This document shows, in pieces, positions 23,401 through 36,574 of a stretch of 64,000 nt of DNA. The notes beneath the pieces are model-generated. The model did not search any database. It was not told where the DNA came from and saw nothing but the letters and a program-made list of their open reading frames with translations. The translations under genes and the position numbers were made by a program. Source of the stretch: Andrena cerasifolii. Taxonomy: Eukaryota > Arthropoda > Insecta > Hymenoptera > Andrenidae. The stretch is from contig NC_135125.1 in the NCBI RefSeq assembly GCF_050908995.1, positions 15,897,011-15,961,010 of the forward strand. The letters are read 5' to 3'. The number at the start of each line of letters is the position of its first letter. Within the stretch, counting starts at the first letter, position 1.

Positions 23401-26100
23401 TGCACCGACTCGCTCGGGGAAACGACGTTGCGTGCCGCTTCTCGCTGGGAACGCGCAACACATTGAAAAACACCATTTCTTGTCGCAAACTGCACGAGCC
23501 ACTTCAATGTGGCTCTCGTGCGAGTCCACCCGGTCACGAAGTAGGTAATTAGAGTCTCGCGTTAATTTATGCTCGCTAACTTGAGTGCAGCGAAGAAAAT
23601 GCCAGCGCGAGGCCTTAAGATATCGTGCTTCCTTTCCTTTCTTTCCCTTTGTTGGTCGGGTTAAAGGGCTCCAAAGAAACTTCGCTGCGGCACCAAACTT
23701 CATTCTGGCCACAAAGGCATTGGACAGCCGCCTGCTCGGGCAAATGACTTCGTCGCTTAGAAAATTTAAAATTCTAAGTTCAGGGTAACACAGTCTTTCC
23801 TGTCAGGTTCTCTTACATTAAATCTACCGAGCTACTAATTTCCCAAGGAAACGTATTTCCTTAGCTCTTAATTCTTTCCTCAGCCCATAATTTCTTTAGA
23901 ATATCAGATGTTCAGCTTCTTGTTCCATCAACGACTGTTCTTTACGCGCAGCAATGCCCTCGCACCACGTTGGAGGAATCATTATTCAAGCGGCGCGGTC
24001 GCGACTAATTTGCTTACAAAGAAAAGCATCGCGGCTAGGCTAATCCGTGACTGCTTGCCATGCAGAACACGCTCAACCACCTTCAAACACTCTGACATAC
24101 GCTACCTTCTATAAGTATATACTTACTGTCGAGGAGAAACATTTGCCATCACGCTAAGTCGATTAAATCTATACGCCTGATGTCAGAGTTGCTCAACGAG
24201 TTTAATGTAATCTTCAATTCGGGATTAACGATGCAATGTTTAACTCGTAATAGAACCTTTAATTTGAATCTCTTAATTATCGAATATGGCGAACGACAGC
24301 CCATCGACGAGTGACAGACTTATCAAGTGGCAGTGAAAATTGCGAAAATTTCAATTTTTGTAAAAATACTTTGCCAAAAACAATCACGATAAAAGCTTTT
24401 TACTACTCGACGCTTTTTCAGGGACCCTTCGGCGCACTGTTCCAGGAGAATTTCCATTTTTGTCACAAAATTCATACGAATATTAAATTAAAAGTATCTT
24501 GACCATACTGTATACCATGGACAATGACGAAAGGTGTTTTCACACCCTACGCGGTGACACTGTTGCGTGCCTTTGCATGCGATTACGATGCATCCAGCCG
24601 TACGAAAGCAGAATAAGCAATTTATTTTCCTCGTGCCAAATAGTCGAATATAAGAGTTAACGTTGATACTGCCGTCATCGTTATTGCACGATTAAAGACT
24701 ATACAATCTCCTCTGGAAATTAAATTCCAATCAATCCGTACTGAAACTCAAAGAACACGTTTCTATAGTCTAAAGAAAATCAACTTCGAAGCCAATTTCC
24801 GTAGTACTACTGCACCCGATCATACAACGTGTAGTTTGAGTCACCTCTATCGTATAACTCTAACGGGCCAGTTGACCTTTTTCCATTTTATGTGTCATCT
24901 TGCATATGCAAGCCCATCGATTCGCAGTGTACTGATTTCTGTCGAACAAAACGGGGGAATCAGGGGATACAACACGGGTCTAAACAATTACTGGAGCCGC
25001 GTGGAATCGTGTAACTCGGTCGTTCTTCTCCTTGTCTTTGCATCAAAAGAGATCCTGGCTGGCGCTCGTTACTCGCAACTTCGACAAAGGCGACTTTGTT
25101 TGTTTCGATCCTCCACCCTCCGCTTATCCGACGCTCATTAATGGAATATTCGCGAGCGATAATTAATTCTCCCCCCGGATCGTCGATAACAATGGCCGGC
25201 GGATAAAGTCTCTTCGCTAATTGAAATTTTAAAGAGGACGTCGGTGTCGTTCCGAGCCGTGTTCGGGTCCGTTGGTGATGAAAGCTGTTGCCTCGTATCT
25301 TTTTCAGACGGCGAGAAACGTAACGGTTCTTAACGGGAAATACTAGGTCGACGATTAGTAGATGAGCATTTATGATTTTTGATACCTATCTTCTGTGATT
25401 GCCTCGTATCATCATTTTCTGCGATACCTATATTGGGTTATCATTTGCAACGTTTTAATACGATGTAAATTCTCCACGTGGATCCATTAAAGTCTATAAT
25501 TTCTCGATTATTTTCATGAAATCTGATTTTCATAATTTCAGCTTGGAATTAAATTAAATGTCTTCCAATATTGCCTTTGGATTCGATACATTAATTATTG
25601 GTAAATGAGCGATGCCGCGCAAACGGGCGTGATATTTTCCAATGCAGTAACATCTGCTAGTGGAATGATTACAACTATTTACTTTGCTCTTTTAATGATA
25701 CAGGATGTGTTTCCTTTCTTCCTAATGAATCCCCTTTGATATTCGCATCAATATGACGGAAACTAATGACAAATCGTACACAAAAATATTTGTACCGTAA
25801 AGGCAGACTGCATCGAGATGAGGACGCGATCGAATGACTACTTTACTAGCAAATTCTCACGATGCGCACGATTCTTCCTCTTTTTCATCAACCTGGTAAC
25901 GCGTGGGCTTTCCTGGAATAGCTAATCAACGGCCTGCATCTTAATTGCTTGGAACGAACATATTCGTTTCATGCGACTCTCCCTTTCAACCCTCTCCTTT
26001 TCATCGAAGTCCGTTTGTGTTATCCTTCCAATTTTCCTCTTCATAGACAGGAAAATTTTACCCGACATTTCCTTGGTAACATCTCATCGCGCGTCTCAAG
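20480..26100. other. long non-coding stretch
   Basis: No gene was recognised. Interleaved short direct repeats occur at 25288-25299 and 25399-25410 (TTGCCTCGTATC) and at 25381 and 25423 (GATACCTAT). A pyrimidine tract ending in CAG at 24421 is followed by 24 open codons and a weak donor (GTATCT at 24494), which I consider insufficient for an exon call. The stretch fits an intron of a plus-strand gene starting near 20.4 kb. Confidence 0.4.
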
Positions 26101-26107
26101 CGTCTCC

Positions 26108-26143
26108 CTAACATTTCTGGAATTCTTTCTGTTTCAGGTATGT
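26108..26143 (+). promoter_or_regulatory. candidate recursive splice site (ratchet point) 1
   Basis: A branch-point-like CTAAC (26108-26112), a pyrimidine tract and CAG (26135-26137) are followed at once by a donor, GTATGT (26138-26143). A 3' and a 5' splice site sharing one junction is the definition of a ratchet point, by which long introns are removed stepwise without leaving an exon. The branch A is 26 bases from the junction, a normal distance. A donor-like GTGAGT at 26188 could define a transient 50-base exon. The arrangement resembles the site at 59173 closely. Confidence 0.45.
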
Positions 26144-26189
26144 CCACACACACTTTGGATTGAGGTCTAGATAATAACCAGGAAACTGT

Positions 26190-29100
26190 GAGTGATAAAA
26201 CGCCAACATGTTCTTTCTTAACATCTTTCGTTATCTCCACGAGAGGCAGAATTCCTGATTCACTAGGTTGTTGACCAATTCTCTTCTTCACCAAACAAAA
26301 GCTCGACACACAAAGGGGTTGCAACTTAATCTCGTACCTTTACGTAGACCCTCTTCTTTCCTTACCGTGGGTATACATCTCCCAGATAAATATCGAAAAA
26401 CATTGAAAAAAGTTCGTACAAACGTATGACGAGTCTTCTAGCCACCCTCCTGAGTCCTGACAACCAACACGTCACGAGTGTAATTATTTCCAACACCTCC
26501 ATCAAAATAGAAACAATCTTCGAAAACGATCTCGAATTACCCCGCGCATAAGAGGATCGATATTGATGTTTATATTACTGCAATTGAAGGGTGTTATTCT
26601 AAGTTACCGATGTAAAGATATGCAGGCACGAGTTGGTCAGCCAGCGAAATGGCCACAACTAGGACAACTTTATCACTCGCACAGGTCATACGTTTGCAAG
26701 AACCACTTTCATTGTCTGTATACCTTCAGTCCACCTATAGATCCAGTCCATCGCCCCGTATTTTTAGAGTCTTCCCATTATTTCCCTTCGTACAGCAGCA
26801 TTCCGCTAGGTACCAGAACTAGGCCAGAGAAAAGCAATTTAGTTGAATCTCGTGCCTAAATTTCGACCCACTACCGTTGCAGTAATTATTAGCGTTTATT
26901 CGCCTGAGCGTTCAAACAACGCTTTTACGGCTGTTATCCGTATCAGAACCGGGCCAGAACGGTGTCGCAATTAATTATCACGATGGAAGATAAGATTCAG
27001 CGTCGTTCCCAGCCGAGAGGAGCCGGGGATCGCGAGTCGTGCTTGCTTTACGCACGACTATTATGCGCGCGAGACAGTGTTCTGGAAATGGCTGATTACC
27101 AGCCGCCGCCTCAGCGAAACAACTGTTAATTTGCACGTTTAACCTTTTCTAATTCCGGCCAACCAGCCGTTTTCTCCCTTGCTTTCCACTCGCTCGCGGC
27201 AATTTATCATCCGCCGTCTCTCGAGCTGAATTCCTGTATCAATGCCAGCGGCTAATAAAACCCTGAACGCGACGCGATACAAGTCCACTGAAATTCGACC
27301 TAATCGCGCTGGCCACGTCGGGTGGTATCACCAGACGGCCTTTACGACGGGCCTCCCCCCTTGGAGCATAATTCTCCTCACCAGTTTTTATTTTATGGAT
27401 TTTCCAGCAGCACGCGTACAAACGTCAACTGCGACTTTATAGCGGGCGTAAAAATCACGCGGCCATTTACGGGTAGGATCGTGGAAGCCTATCTTCGCCG
27501 CGATATCGATCCAGTCTAGTATATTTTTTTTTTGCCATGGTGGATTGCCGTTCGTTGCCATCTGGTGGAAAGCTCGTCGAATTTCGCGGCTGTTCGGCGC
27601 TTCCGCGATCGATGAAGCTTTATCAGACGCTGGTACCTCACTCTCGATAATAGCAGTAGGTTTCTCGGTACTTTCCTCTTCCCTTTCTCTCAAAAAACTC
27701 GAAGCTATCCCTGCAGCGGAGTCTCTGCGGGTTGCCGAGGGGGAAAGCAAATTTCGAATGCCCCGCCAACACTAGACCGGTTGATAAGACCACACCGATG
27801 GTCGGTAAAACATTCTCCCCTAGAAACGCTAGTGGTTCGCCTCGTTAGTTGCTAGCGACATCGCTTGATATCAAACCCATTCGCACGATCGTTCTGAACC
27901 GTCGTGGATAATTCTGGCCAGCGCGCGGTGAGATCGATTTACGGGCGATTGAGGCTTCTCCTTTGGTCCAGTAGCACTTTGCAGGGAGCAGTGGTACCGT
28001 TGCACGGTAAGGCAGTCTCACCAGATGGGAAAATCCCCCAGACAGGGGAGGAAACCCTCTAGAGTATAGGTGCTTCCCGTATCAAGTACATCGCGGTTTC
28101 AAAGATGTCATCGCCTGTTCCTCAATCTTCCACGGAAACAGGGGTTACTCTATCACCCATGAACTTTGAAAAATTTGAATCTTCCATCCTCGACCGTCTA
28201 TACCAGAAATTTCGGGTCGATAATTACACCTAATTAGCTTGAAAAAAAAAAATAACCGATACACTCCCAGTGTCGTTACCGTGCTTCGGAAGCTAAGTGG
28301 CAAACCTGCCAACGCATACATTTATCAAGTTAATGGACTCGTGAGCGTCTTGAGCAGCATCCTTTACCTTCGATGATCGATTTCCTCGATGTAGAATTTT
28401 TAACGATATCCGGTTACCGTCTGCTAGCTTCATAATTCAACGTTTTCTGCACCGAGGAAGTATACCGTTTTATCTTGTAACAGGGACTCGTTATTCACCC
28501 TCTATTGCCGTTACCGTGCGACGAAATTAGGTTCGAAGGACTCGCGTTACCAAGTTAATCAGCCAGACGTGCCCGGTCGATGCCTGAGAGAATGCAGAGA
28601 GGAGAAAAGGTGGGCGCCGCGAGCATCGAGCAGCTGGAAATTTCTCGCCCGAGAATTCGGCTCGTCTTTGGCTCGTCTGCACAGATTCTGCGGACGACTT
28701 CTGTATTGACTTCCATCCTCGCGAACCGATGACCCAATTCCCTCGCAGATTCCACCTCCCGTCTCGTTTGCCTCCGAATTATTTATCAGCACGGCTGGCA
28801 CAATCGGTTTAGCGTCCTGCGGCTGCTGATACTACCGATACCGAGTCCCTCGGGTCTAATACGGTTCGTCTCCTCTCGCCGGAAGCTGGCCGCTAGCACC
28901 ACCGCGTCGAATCAAGAACAGCTTGGATCAGGAGAAAATTTTTGACCCAAGGAAATCGAATGCACTCTCCTGGTGTACGGCTTGACCTCCTAGTCATCGT
29001 TTTTCGAATTCCCTTTTGCCCAGGAATCGAAGACGTCCGCTCAACTGATCGGGGAGTCTATAATTTTGATTTCAGGTAGCTGCACAGTCTTTCGAGTTTA

Positions 29101-30840
29101 ATAAAAGAAAGCTGGGCTACTGAGAAGTATTTAAGCAAAGGTAGTGGATCAATTAGCAGTCTCTTGCCTATCAGAAATTTAAGCTCCTCTTTCGAAGCAC
29201 CGAATGGTTCACCTTCAACCATTTCAACACTATTTCACCTTTGAATTTGGTTCCGCTCGCGAGGCTATAGCTCGAGACCCCTCGAGGTTTCAAGGTTTTC
29301 AATAATTGCCTCTCAACATTGCTCTCCCTCATCGATTGCAAAAATTTTTCAATCAAATTGAAGCATCGCGATATTTCCAGCCATCCAGAACGTCACACAA
29401 TCAATCGAGCCTTCCTCTTCGCTGACGGAAAGTAACTGTTCTCCAGATTTTTTCTCAAGGAAGCTTCTTGAACTCGGGAAACGCTCGTTGCTCGCTAATC
29501 GGGTTAAAGAAACAGTGATTAGCTATCGAGGCTCGCGAGAACGGCGTTTGATTTAAACGGGGGTGTCTTGGAAACTTGCTGCAGACTCTCAGCGAGGGGC
29601 ACAATAGCCCGTTTCGCTAGCGCAGCCTATTATTACGCCTTCAATTCAGGGGTTAGATTCCCGACTGGCAGCCCGATTCATACGTCACTATGATGTGGGT
29701 TAAGGACAAACGGTGTAGTGGGATATCTCGTGGCCGGGAGGCATTTCAGAAAATTACGATACACCACTGCTTTTGAAGCCTCCCCGCCGCGGCATGCTGG
29801 GGAGAAATAAAGCCTGGATAGCGTGTAATCGCGGCGTAATCGGGACGAGGTTGGCGAGTCCTTGCAAAAGTTCAACGAGCTTCCTTGGGGAAAAATGGGC
29901 TCTTCCACTGTGAATAGGCGTTCCCCGTCTGATGAATTTCGTATGTCCTCGAGAAGAATCCATGCAGCGAGTGGTTAAATTGCAAATACTCGGCTGTATT
30001 CGCTGTCCTATTCGTCCTTGTTTTATTTTATGTCTATTCAGAAACCATATTTCCCAGGTTTGATGAAACTCGGTTAACGCAAACAGAGTATTCGAATACA
30101 AGACAGTGAACGTGTTGAGGTGCTAATCATCGAAGAATGATGGTAGTGGACCAAAAATCTATTCCTCCCTTCGAACATCCCCTGTTAACGATGTCTACGG
30201 TAAAACAACTTTATGAGAGTCTCGCGTATAAAGAGATAACCCTTATTTTCTTGCCTCGGAGGAGACTGCTTCGTCGACTCTTCAGGGTCGATACGCCTCG
30301 CTGAGTGAAAATGAATTATTTCGTGGCCCGTCGCGAGACGTCAAGAAGGCAACGAAACGAGGAGGGAGGGGGCACCGCCAGACGAGAGTAAAAAATTATG
30401 TGGTATAACGAGGACCGGCGGGACGACGCTGTCATTTGTTAACGCCGAAATCCGCGGGCTGAATAACTAACGGGGTAGCAACGGGTTAAAAAATGAGTTT
30501 CGAGGATATATCGCGGGTAATATTTGCTGGAAGGGATTTATCGTAATTGTGGTCCCGCTTTAATCGCGAGAAAGGTGGGGCGAGGAGAAAAAAAGCCGAG
30601 GCCACGCGAAAATAGCAATTTAATGCATTTTCGTTATTTATTTTCGTAACGCTGCGTCTGCCTGTCCGGGTGGACTATTTTTGAAAAATGCTTATTAATG
30701 GGATCGAGAGATTGAAACGACCCTGGATCCTTCATTTTCTTTTTCTACCGTTATATAAAGAGAATTATTCTTCTGGTCGCGTCGGGACGCCCGAGGCGAT
30801 GCTCTATCCGGAGTGGCATTGAAAAATTGCCGCGTTTGCT
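26190..30840. other. long non-coding stretch
   Basis: No gene was recognised. A run of ten T lies at 27524-27533 and a run of eleven A at 28242-28252. Short hairpins such as ACCGT/ACGGT near 27990-28010 have no assigned role. Minus-strand frames of 115-120 codons at 27388-27750 and 29754-30101 have no recognisable domain. Confidence 0.4.
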
Positions 30841-30841
30841 C

Positions 30842-30855
30842 GGGGGGGGGGGGGG
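30842..30855. repeat. homopolymer run of 14 G
   Basis: Fourteen G in a row in otherwise AT-rich flanks. The exact length may be unreliable because such runs are error-prone in sequencing. Confidence 0.85.
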
Positions 30856-33160
30856 CTTCGCGACATAATTATAAAATTGTGTACGCGGGAGCGGAGAAGT
30901 GTGAAATAAGATAAGGAAGCCACTGGCGCCATTTTAATGAGCTCTCGAAATGGAAAATCGACAGCGGTGTCGAATAACGCTACTCCAGCCTGGAAAATTG
31001 AATTCCTTCGCAGCAAATTTTCTGTATGAAAAGAGACAGACGATTTTTAAATTATCTCGAGTGCTCTGCTTAAATTCAATTATCACTCGTATTTAACGCG
31101 GACCAGCAGACGCTCGCTAAATAGCTTGAAACTGTTTTTTAGAATATCAAAGAAGGCTAAAAAAATGAGCAACGGTATCCTTCCTCTTTTTCTAATACTT
31201 TCTTAATACGCGTCAGCTCAGACGTTTAATTTACATATAGCGCGAGTCCAAGCGGCATTGCCTTCAATTCGTAGTTATAATTATAAATGATAAACGCGAC
31301 GGGACGAGGGAAAAACGACGCTGACTTCCTCTCCTTCGCGCAACGAGAGATAAAGAAGTCGCACGGAAGAGCTGTGCGCTTTGATTCTTGGTCGCTTTTG
31401 CTAGTCTCTGGCCCTGGGCAAGTTCTCGGCCCGAATACGATTCACTTCCACGACATCTGCACTGGACAGAGTCCGTGTATTTGTGACCCCGATCCATTCA
31501 TCCCCGGAGATCTCGCGCGAGGGTTCGCGAGGATCCTCCGGAGCGCATTTTAGCGGCGTCGCTCTTTGTTCGAGTCTAGATTCCGACTGAATCTCGCGAA
31601 CGCCACCGCCTCCGGGCTCATCTGCCTTTTCTCCGCTCGCCTGCTGTTGATCTTTGACAGTTCGAGGGGTATCGCGCCGATGAAAAGTCATCTCCTGATA
31701 TTTTACCGTTCGATCCTGCGTGGAAAAGCCTTCGGATTACCTTCGAATGTTAAGCGCTGCAAGGAAATAGTTTCTCCTAGAACTTTCCCAAAACATATAC
31801 CTGTCGAGCATTTCAACTGTCCGAACCAACAGAATTGTGCCAGATCATTGGAATTCTTTAACGAATGAATTTTCCACGCGAGCAAAAAAGGTCTCGTATG
31901 AAATAGCCACGTTCCCACTCGGCATTCGATGAATTTATAGATGTTAGAGCGTGGGCAATTACAAACGCTGGCCTTTAGTGAGACCGGGAAAAAAATTTGC
32001 AGTGGCAGTGGCTGGAAACGTCCCCGGTCCCGAGGATCCAATTTCGCTCGGCCGCTCGATTTTAACCCCCATCTTTCTCCGAATAAAGGAATCGGGTCGC
32101 GACGACGTGAACGGAATTCCCGTTGTCTCTAGCCACGGGGTGCAAAATCGATGGCCAGGGGTATCGAGACTGGCGAACGATCGCGAGACCTTGAACGATG
32201 GCTTTTCGATGGAATTCCTGGGACCGATGTTTGGCGGGCTTTAATAGCGTCCCGTGAATCACTGCGTCGGATTCTATGAAAATGAATCCGCCGTTTGGCA
32301 ACGATCGCTCCGATAGCTCCGTCGACTTCGCGGATTCCTTCGAGTCTTTATGAGTGTTGTTCCGTGGAAATGTCTCCGCTAAATTGAACTTGATTAGAGT
32401 TGGAATTAATAGTCATAGGATGACCTAGTTGCTGATGAACTTAAATGGCACACATTCTTCTTTCGATCATAACGGATTCATCGATGTCCCCAGATTCTGT
32501 CATCGTGATTGCACTTTTGCATACTCGCCGGCGATCGATAGAGCATCGGGGGGCGGGAGGAGGCCGGGGAAATCTCGTGAACGATGAAATTTAGTCGCGT
32601 GGGCGTTTCGCGCGTCCCCGCAGATATATCGCAGGCAGGAGGCCACCTGCTGGAAAATTAGTGGACCGAGGGGGTAGGAAATAATTAGCCGCCAGCTACT
32701 GGTTCCACAGGAAGCTTATTAGTACGCGGACGCTTCGCTGCCAATTTCACGGCCGTCGAGGACGCGGATCCGAGCGAGGCCCCGAAACGACTTGTAAATC
32801 AACGCTAATTCGCCGCGAAAACGAGCGCGCTTTTTCTCCCCGCGCAGGGAGATCCTCTCCGTTAACGACGAGTCGTTCCTTTCTCCTTTCGCGAGCGAAA
32901 TATTGGCCACGAATGCTTCGGACGTTTGAATGCACCCACCTCTCTTTTTCCCCCCTTTTTGCTTGCTTTTTTATTTCCAAAGCGAGCCACCGCTGGTTTT
33001 CGTTGCGGCGGAAAGTTTGAAATCGACTCGTTAATTATTGGAGAGCGAAGAATTATTGTTCGAGAATGTTGGTTCATTTTTCCTTCGCGCAATCTGCGGA
33101 GGCTAGTGGGTACAATTATTAAATGATTTTACGTAGCTTCGGCCCTCTGTATGTTTGACG
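30856..33160. other. non-coding, nothing recognised
   Basis: Open frames up to about 110 codons overlap on both strands around 31.3-32.3 kb and encode nothing recognisable. No repeat or RNA gene was seen. Confidence 0.4.
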
Positions 33161-33162
33161 TA

Positions 33163-33188
33163 TGTTTGTTTCTTTGTTTGTTTGTTTG
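33163..33188. repeat. (TTTG)n microsatellite
   Basis: About six units of TTTG with one TTTC interruption. Confidence 0.75.
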
Positions 33189-33317
33189 GTGTATGGTTTT
33201 CATCCACTTCCACCAATCCAATTGCTTTGAAACTTTGCATGCGTGCGTAGGTTGAATGACAACACAATTTTGTACAAAAAAGTAAAAAATAAAAAAATAT
33301 GAAAAGAAATGTATAAA

Positions 33318-33390
33318 AAATCCACAAACAGTAAAAACTAGAAAAAAAATATAAAATAAATCCACAAACACTAAAAACTAGAAAATAAAT
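33318..33390. repeat. 40-bp tandem duplication in AT-rich DNA
   Basis: The motif AATCCACAAACA followed by a TAAAAACTAGAAAA tail occurs at 33319 and again at 33359, exactly 40 bases apart, with one substitution (GT against CT) in the shared 28 bases. The sequence is A-rich and lies just after a TTTG microsatellite and a unique segment at 33189-33280. The whole 33.15-33.42 kb stretch could be the end of a degraded mobile element, but no family can be named. Confidence 0.6.
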
Positions 33391-34639
33391 CACCGTTTGT
33401 ATGAATTTATTTAAAGTCACATATCGCCATCGAAATTGTAGTACAAGAACGGAATTATTCTTTATTTTTTAGTGCATTTTTAGTAAAATCGTTTAAGACA
33501 AATTTTTTTATATATTTTTTATTTTTCCAGTCAGTTCATAATAGTTCGTTTAAATTGTATATTAAATTATAGTGGAATCGTTCATCTGATTTATAATAGA
33601 AGGGAACTTTCCTTCGATAACGGCTCGCTTAGAGGAAGGTTATAGCTGACTACGCGTACATTTTTAAGGAAGGTTTAATACTTCGTTGACGTCGTAGCTG
33701 AAGAGTTAACTAGTGTTAACGTTTAAGTCGAATCCCTTGCGTGTCGGTGTAAACGAAACCCTTGGAGATCCCGCCGATATCCGCCTCGGACGGGGATCCA
33801 GAATTATCGGTTTTGCTGGTCGTAAATAATGCTCGAGGAGATGAACAGCTAAGTCTCTTTCGTCGGTAAATATTTAAACATAATTCCCCATAGTTCCCGT
33901 TAACCAATCGATCTTGCCGCGAAGCTTCTAAAATTCAATAACTTGCGGTCTCCATGGATAATCATTATCCCCTTGGAAGTCATCGTGACGCATAGGGTTG
34001 CTCTAAATCTCGGCAGATTCTAGATTCCATGTTCATAGTTCTATATTCTGGGATTCCAATTGTAAATTTTCCTTCGTCGATCGCCGCGGAACTCATCCAA
34101 GCGGAACTGAATGCCAGAAAAGTCGGCCAGAAACGGATTTTTTCCCCGTGCTCGCCTAAAATACGAGAAAATCGCGTAAAACGGAGGTTGTTAGGCAACC
34201 TCGGGGCGCAATTTGTCTAACTAGCGGCGGGGCAACTTGCTCGGGGTTGCTCGATCCCCGGGAACCAGTTGCAAGGGATGCAGGCCAGCCTCGTGCCACC
34301 GTTGCAGCCGCGATGCACCCGCGCGCAGCTTGTTTGCACCCTTCTGTCATCGTCGATATTCTCGAGCAGGAGTGCATCCACCGTTTGACGACCGTAAACA
34401 CAATATTTATCGATCATCTTTCTTGTCGTGCACGTTGCGAAGCAGAAATTGTCTTCAATCGTTTCTCACTCCTTGCATTCTTCCTATACTCAACGAAAAG
34501 AGTAAAGAAACCCCGCAAATGCGTTTATTTATCCGTTACCTTTTAAAGGGAAATACGAAACAAAAATTCTACTCGACGTTGAATTTAAGAAAAGCCATAC
34601 TCTTTGAAGCACTCAGTGAGGAAGGCGGTTAACAATTCT

Positions 34640-34760
34640 CGTTAACTTTTATTTACTTTCATTGTATTTTATTCTTTTTTGCTTCTTTTCTCTCTTGGCA
34701 CTAATTCTTTTATCCTTTATTTCGTTCACTTTTCTGTTTCTACTGTTTTTCTCTGTTCTC
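34640..34760 (+). repeat. pyrimidine-rich tract
   Basis: About 120 bases dominated by T and C on the plus strand. A branch-like CACTAAT sits inside it and the first following AG is at about 34770. No exon can be outlined after it, so I record only the compositional tract. Confidence 0.4.
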
Positions 34761-34784
34761 TATGCACCAAAGGGTTTTCCCGCG

Positions 34785-34820
34785 TATATAAATAAATAAA
34801 AAGGAGTCCACATTCAGTGA
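34785..34820 (+). promoter_or_regulatory. candidate TATA/initiator core promoter
   Basis: TATATAAAT at 34785-34793 is followed by TTCAGTG with its A at 34816. The first T of the TATA box is then at -31, the established spacing in insects. No long frame follows: the first ATG opens only 13 codons. The transcript, if any, is unknown. The adjacent AT-rich repeat (AATAAATAAA) makes a chance TATA box more likely. Confidence 0.22.
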
Positions 34821-35912
34821 CGTCGAGCTGATGCGCATAGCATTCGTAAAAAATTATGATTATTCGGTGTAGAATTCAGCCCACACGCCAAAACGTGGTT
34901 CAAGAACGCGAAGCTTGGTGGTCCGCGATCCCAGGGGAACGTGGTCCTTGAATAATGCAAATTTCGTAAACGAATGTCGGTGACGTTTAACCGAAATTAC
35001 AGCCAGTCGATTGGACACGATGCCCCGGATTCGTTCTCCGATTGGAAATCCCTCTCCCGTTCGCAAATACATGCGCGCGACAAAGAGACGGGTCCACGTG
35101 CGACGAAAAATCAGCGGGGCCTCGTATCGACAAATATTTAGAGACATCCCGACGCGAGAGCTCCTCCCGGCTCGTATATCGAGTGTTTTAGATGTCCCTG
35201 GCTCCCTCGCGAGTATTCGCCGCTAATACTTTCGGAAACTCTATCCCGGAGCGGGTGGACACGAGCTCGCGAGCGAAAGCGGGGACGGAAAGCGCCGGGA
35301 AACTTATTTTCGGAGTTTATTAGGAAATAAGAGGTGAAATTGGTTCGGCGAGGCGTGTCGAGGACGGTATTCGGTGGAGATGCTTGAAGAGAAAATGGAA
35401 CATCGAACGCTTCGACGCCAGTATGTTTAGACTCGTATTCCAACAGGGAAAATAATTTTCTCCCAGGCTCTGAACTCTTTCGCCGAAGATTGACGTCGGC
35501 GGGTGGTAGGGAACGTAGAATCCACGATGCACTCATCTAAACCACGCTCCACCCTTTGAAGCTGAATTACATTTACCGTTCGCTCTTAATTACATAATCA
35601 AAGAATCGTTTTAATTAATCATTACATTAGCGACCCGAATGTGCTTTCAACGCATTACGGTGAGCTACTACAGCAGTGTCGCCTGAAGTCAGAAGCACTG
35701 CGTCGTTTAAATCAAAGAGAAGCCAGTGTGAGAATTAAATTCCCGGCGCATTTAACAATTCGCCACCTGCCTCGTTTCCCCAAGCGAACAGTACATTTCC
35801 TCCTCACCTTGAACTTGGAATTTCGCGAGCGATCCCGCGCCACGAGCACATCGTTACCATTTACCACCCGTGATACCACTCTCGGGAACATTCACTCGCA
35901 GCTGAAAAGCGA

Positions 35913-36574
35913 GTGCTCCAGTCAAAGCTGAACGGTAAATTAAAACCACCTCCGCGAGGCGTTCATTTGCAATGTAAAAGAGTTCGACGCCTAATGGAAA
36001 TGCCTGCAACCCTCGTTTTTTTTTGTTCACGCCTCCCGTGCAGCGTCATCCTCGAGCATTATCGCCACGTCGCTCGGACCCGCCTCGTTACGACGACCGA
36101 ATTACCCCTCCAGTGTCGCGCGGGTGGCGCGGGGCAGATCCAAGGAAGCTCGGGTGAGCCCTTCGGGGCGGAGAAGCTTTTCCGGATGCGCGTATCTCTG
36201 GCGAGAATCGGGGGTTTCTCGCGCGACAAGCGGAAGCCGTCGCGGATCTCGAAAGTGGAGCGAAGGTGGCCCGTGTCGCGTCGCATCGGCGGATCGATAG
36301 CTCGATGCCGGGATTGGCACGTGGCGAGAGAGGCAAGAAACGCGATAGTTCCACCCCCGTATCGTTGGCACGTTCCGAGCGCGACCCTGGCCCTTTGCCA
36401 TTCGCTCTGCGGGTCGACGCGCGCCGACCTGGCCAGCATTTCGGGAGCTACTCCTCTTTGGCTGAGAGACGTAATCCCCTGTCGGGAGGGAGCGCGTCCT
36501 TTTCTGCTGGAAACTTGGGGCCGGATCGCTATCGGGGGATGATAATTAGCCGATTGGACGAGTGAAGGGGACAT
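35913..36574. other. CpG-rich block, open on both strands
   Basis: One of the most CpG-rich stretches of the window. A 209-codon plus-strand frame and a 171-codon minus-strand frame overlap through it, with other frames also open. None shows a domain. I read it as CpG-rich non-coding DNA, possibly regulatory. Confidence 0.35.

Noticed and set aside
24419..24499. 24-codon open stretch after CAG at 24421 as an exon
   Set aside because: The donor GTATCT is weak, the pyrimidine tract is short and the peptide is not recognised.
35913..36574. Two long overlapping frames on opposite strands
   Set aside because: Both are explained by high CpG content; neither resembles a known protein.
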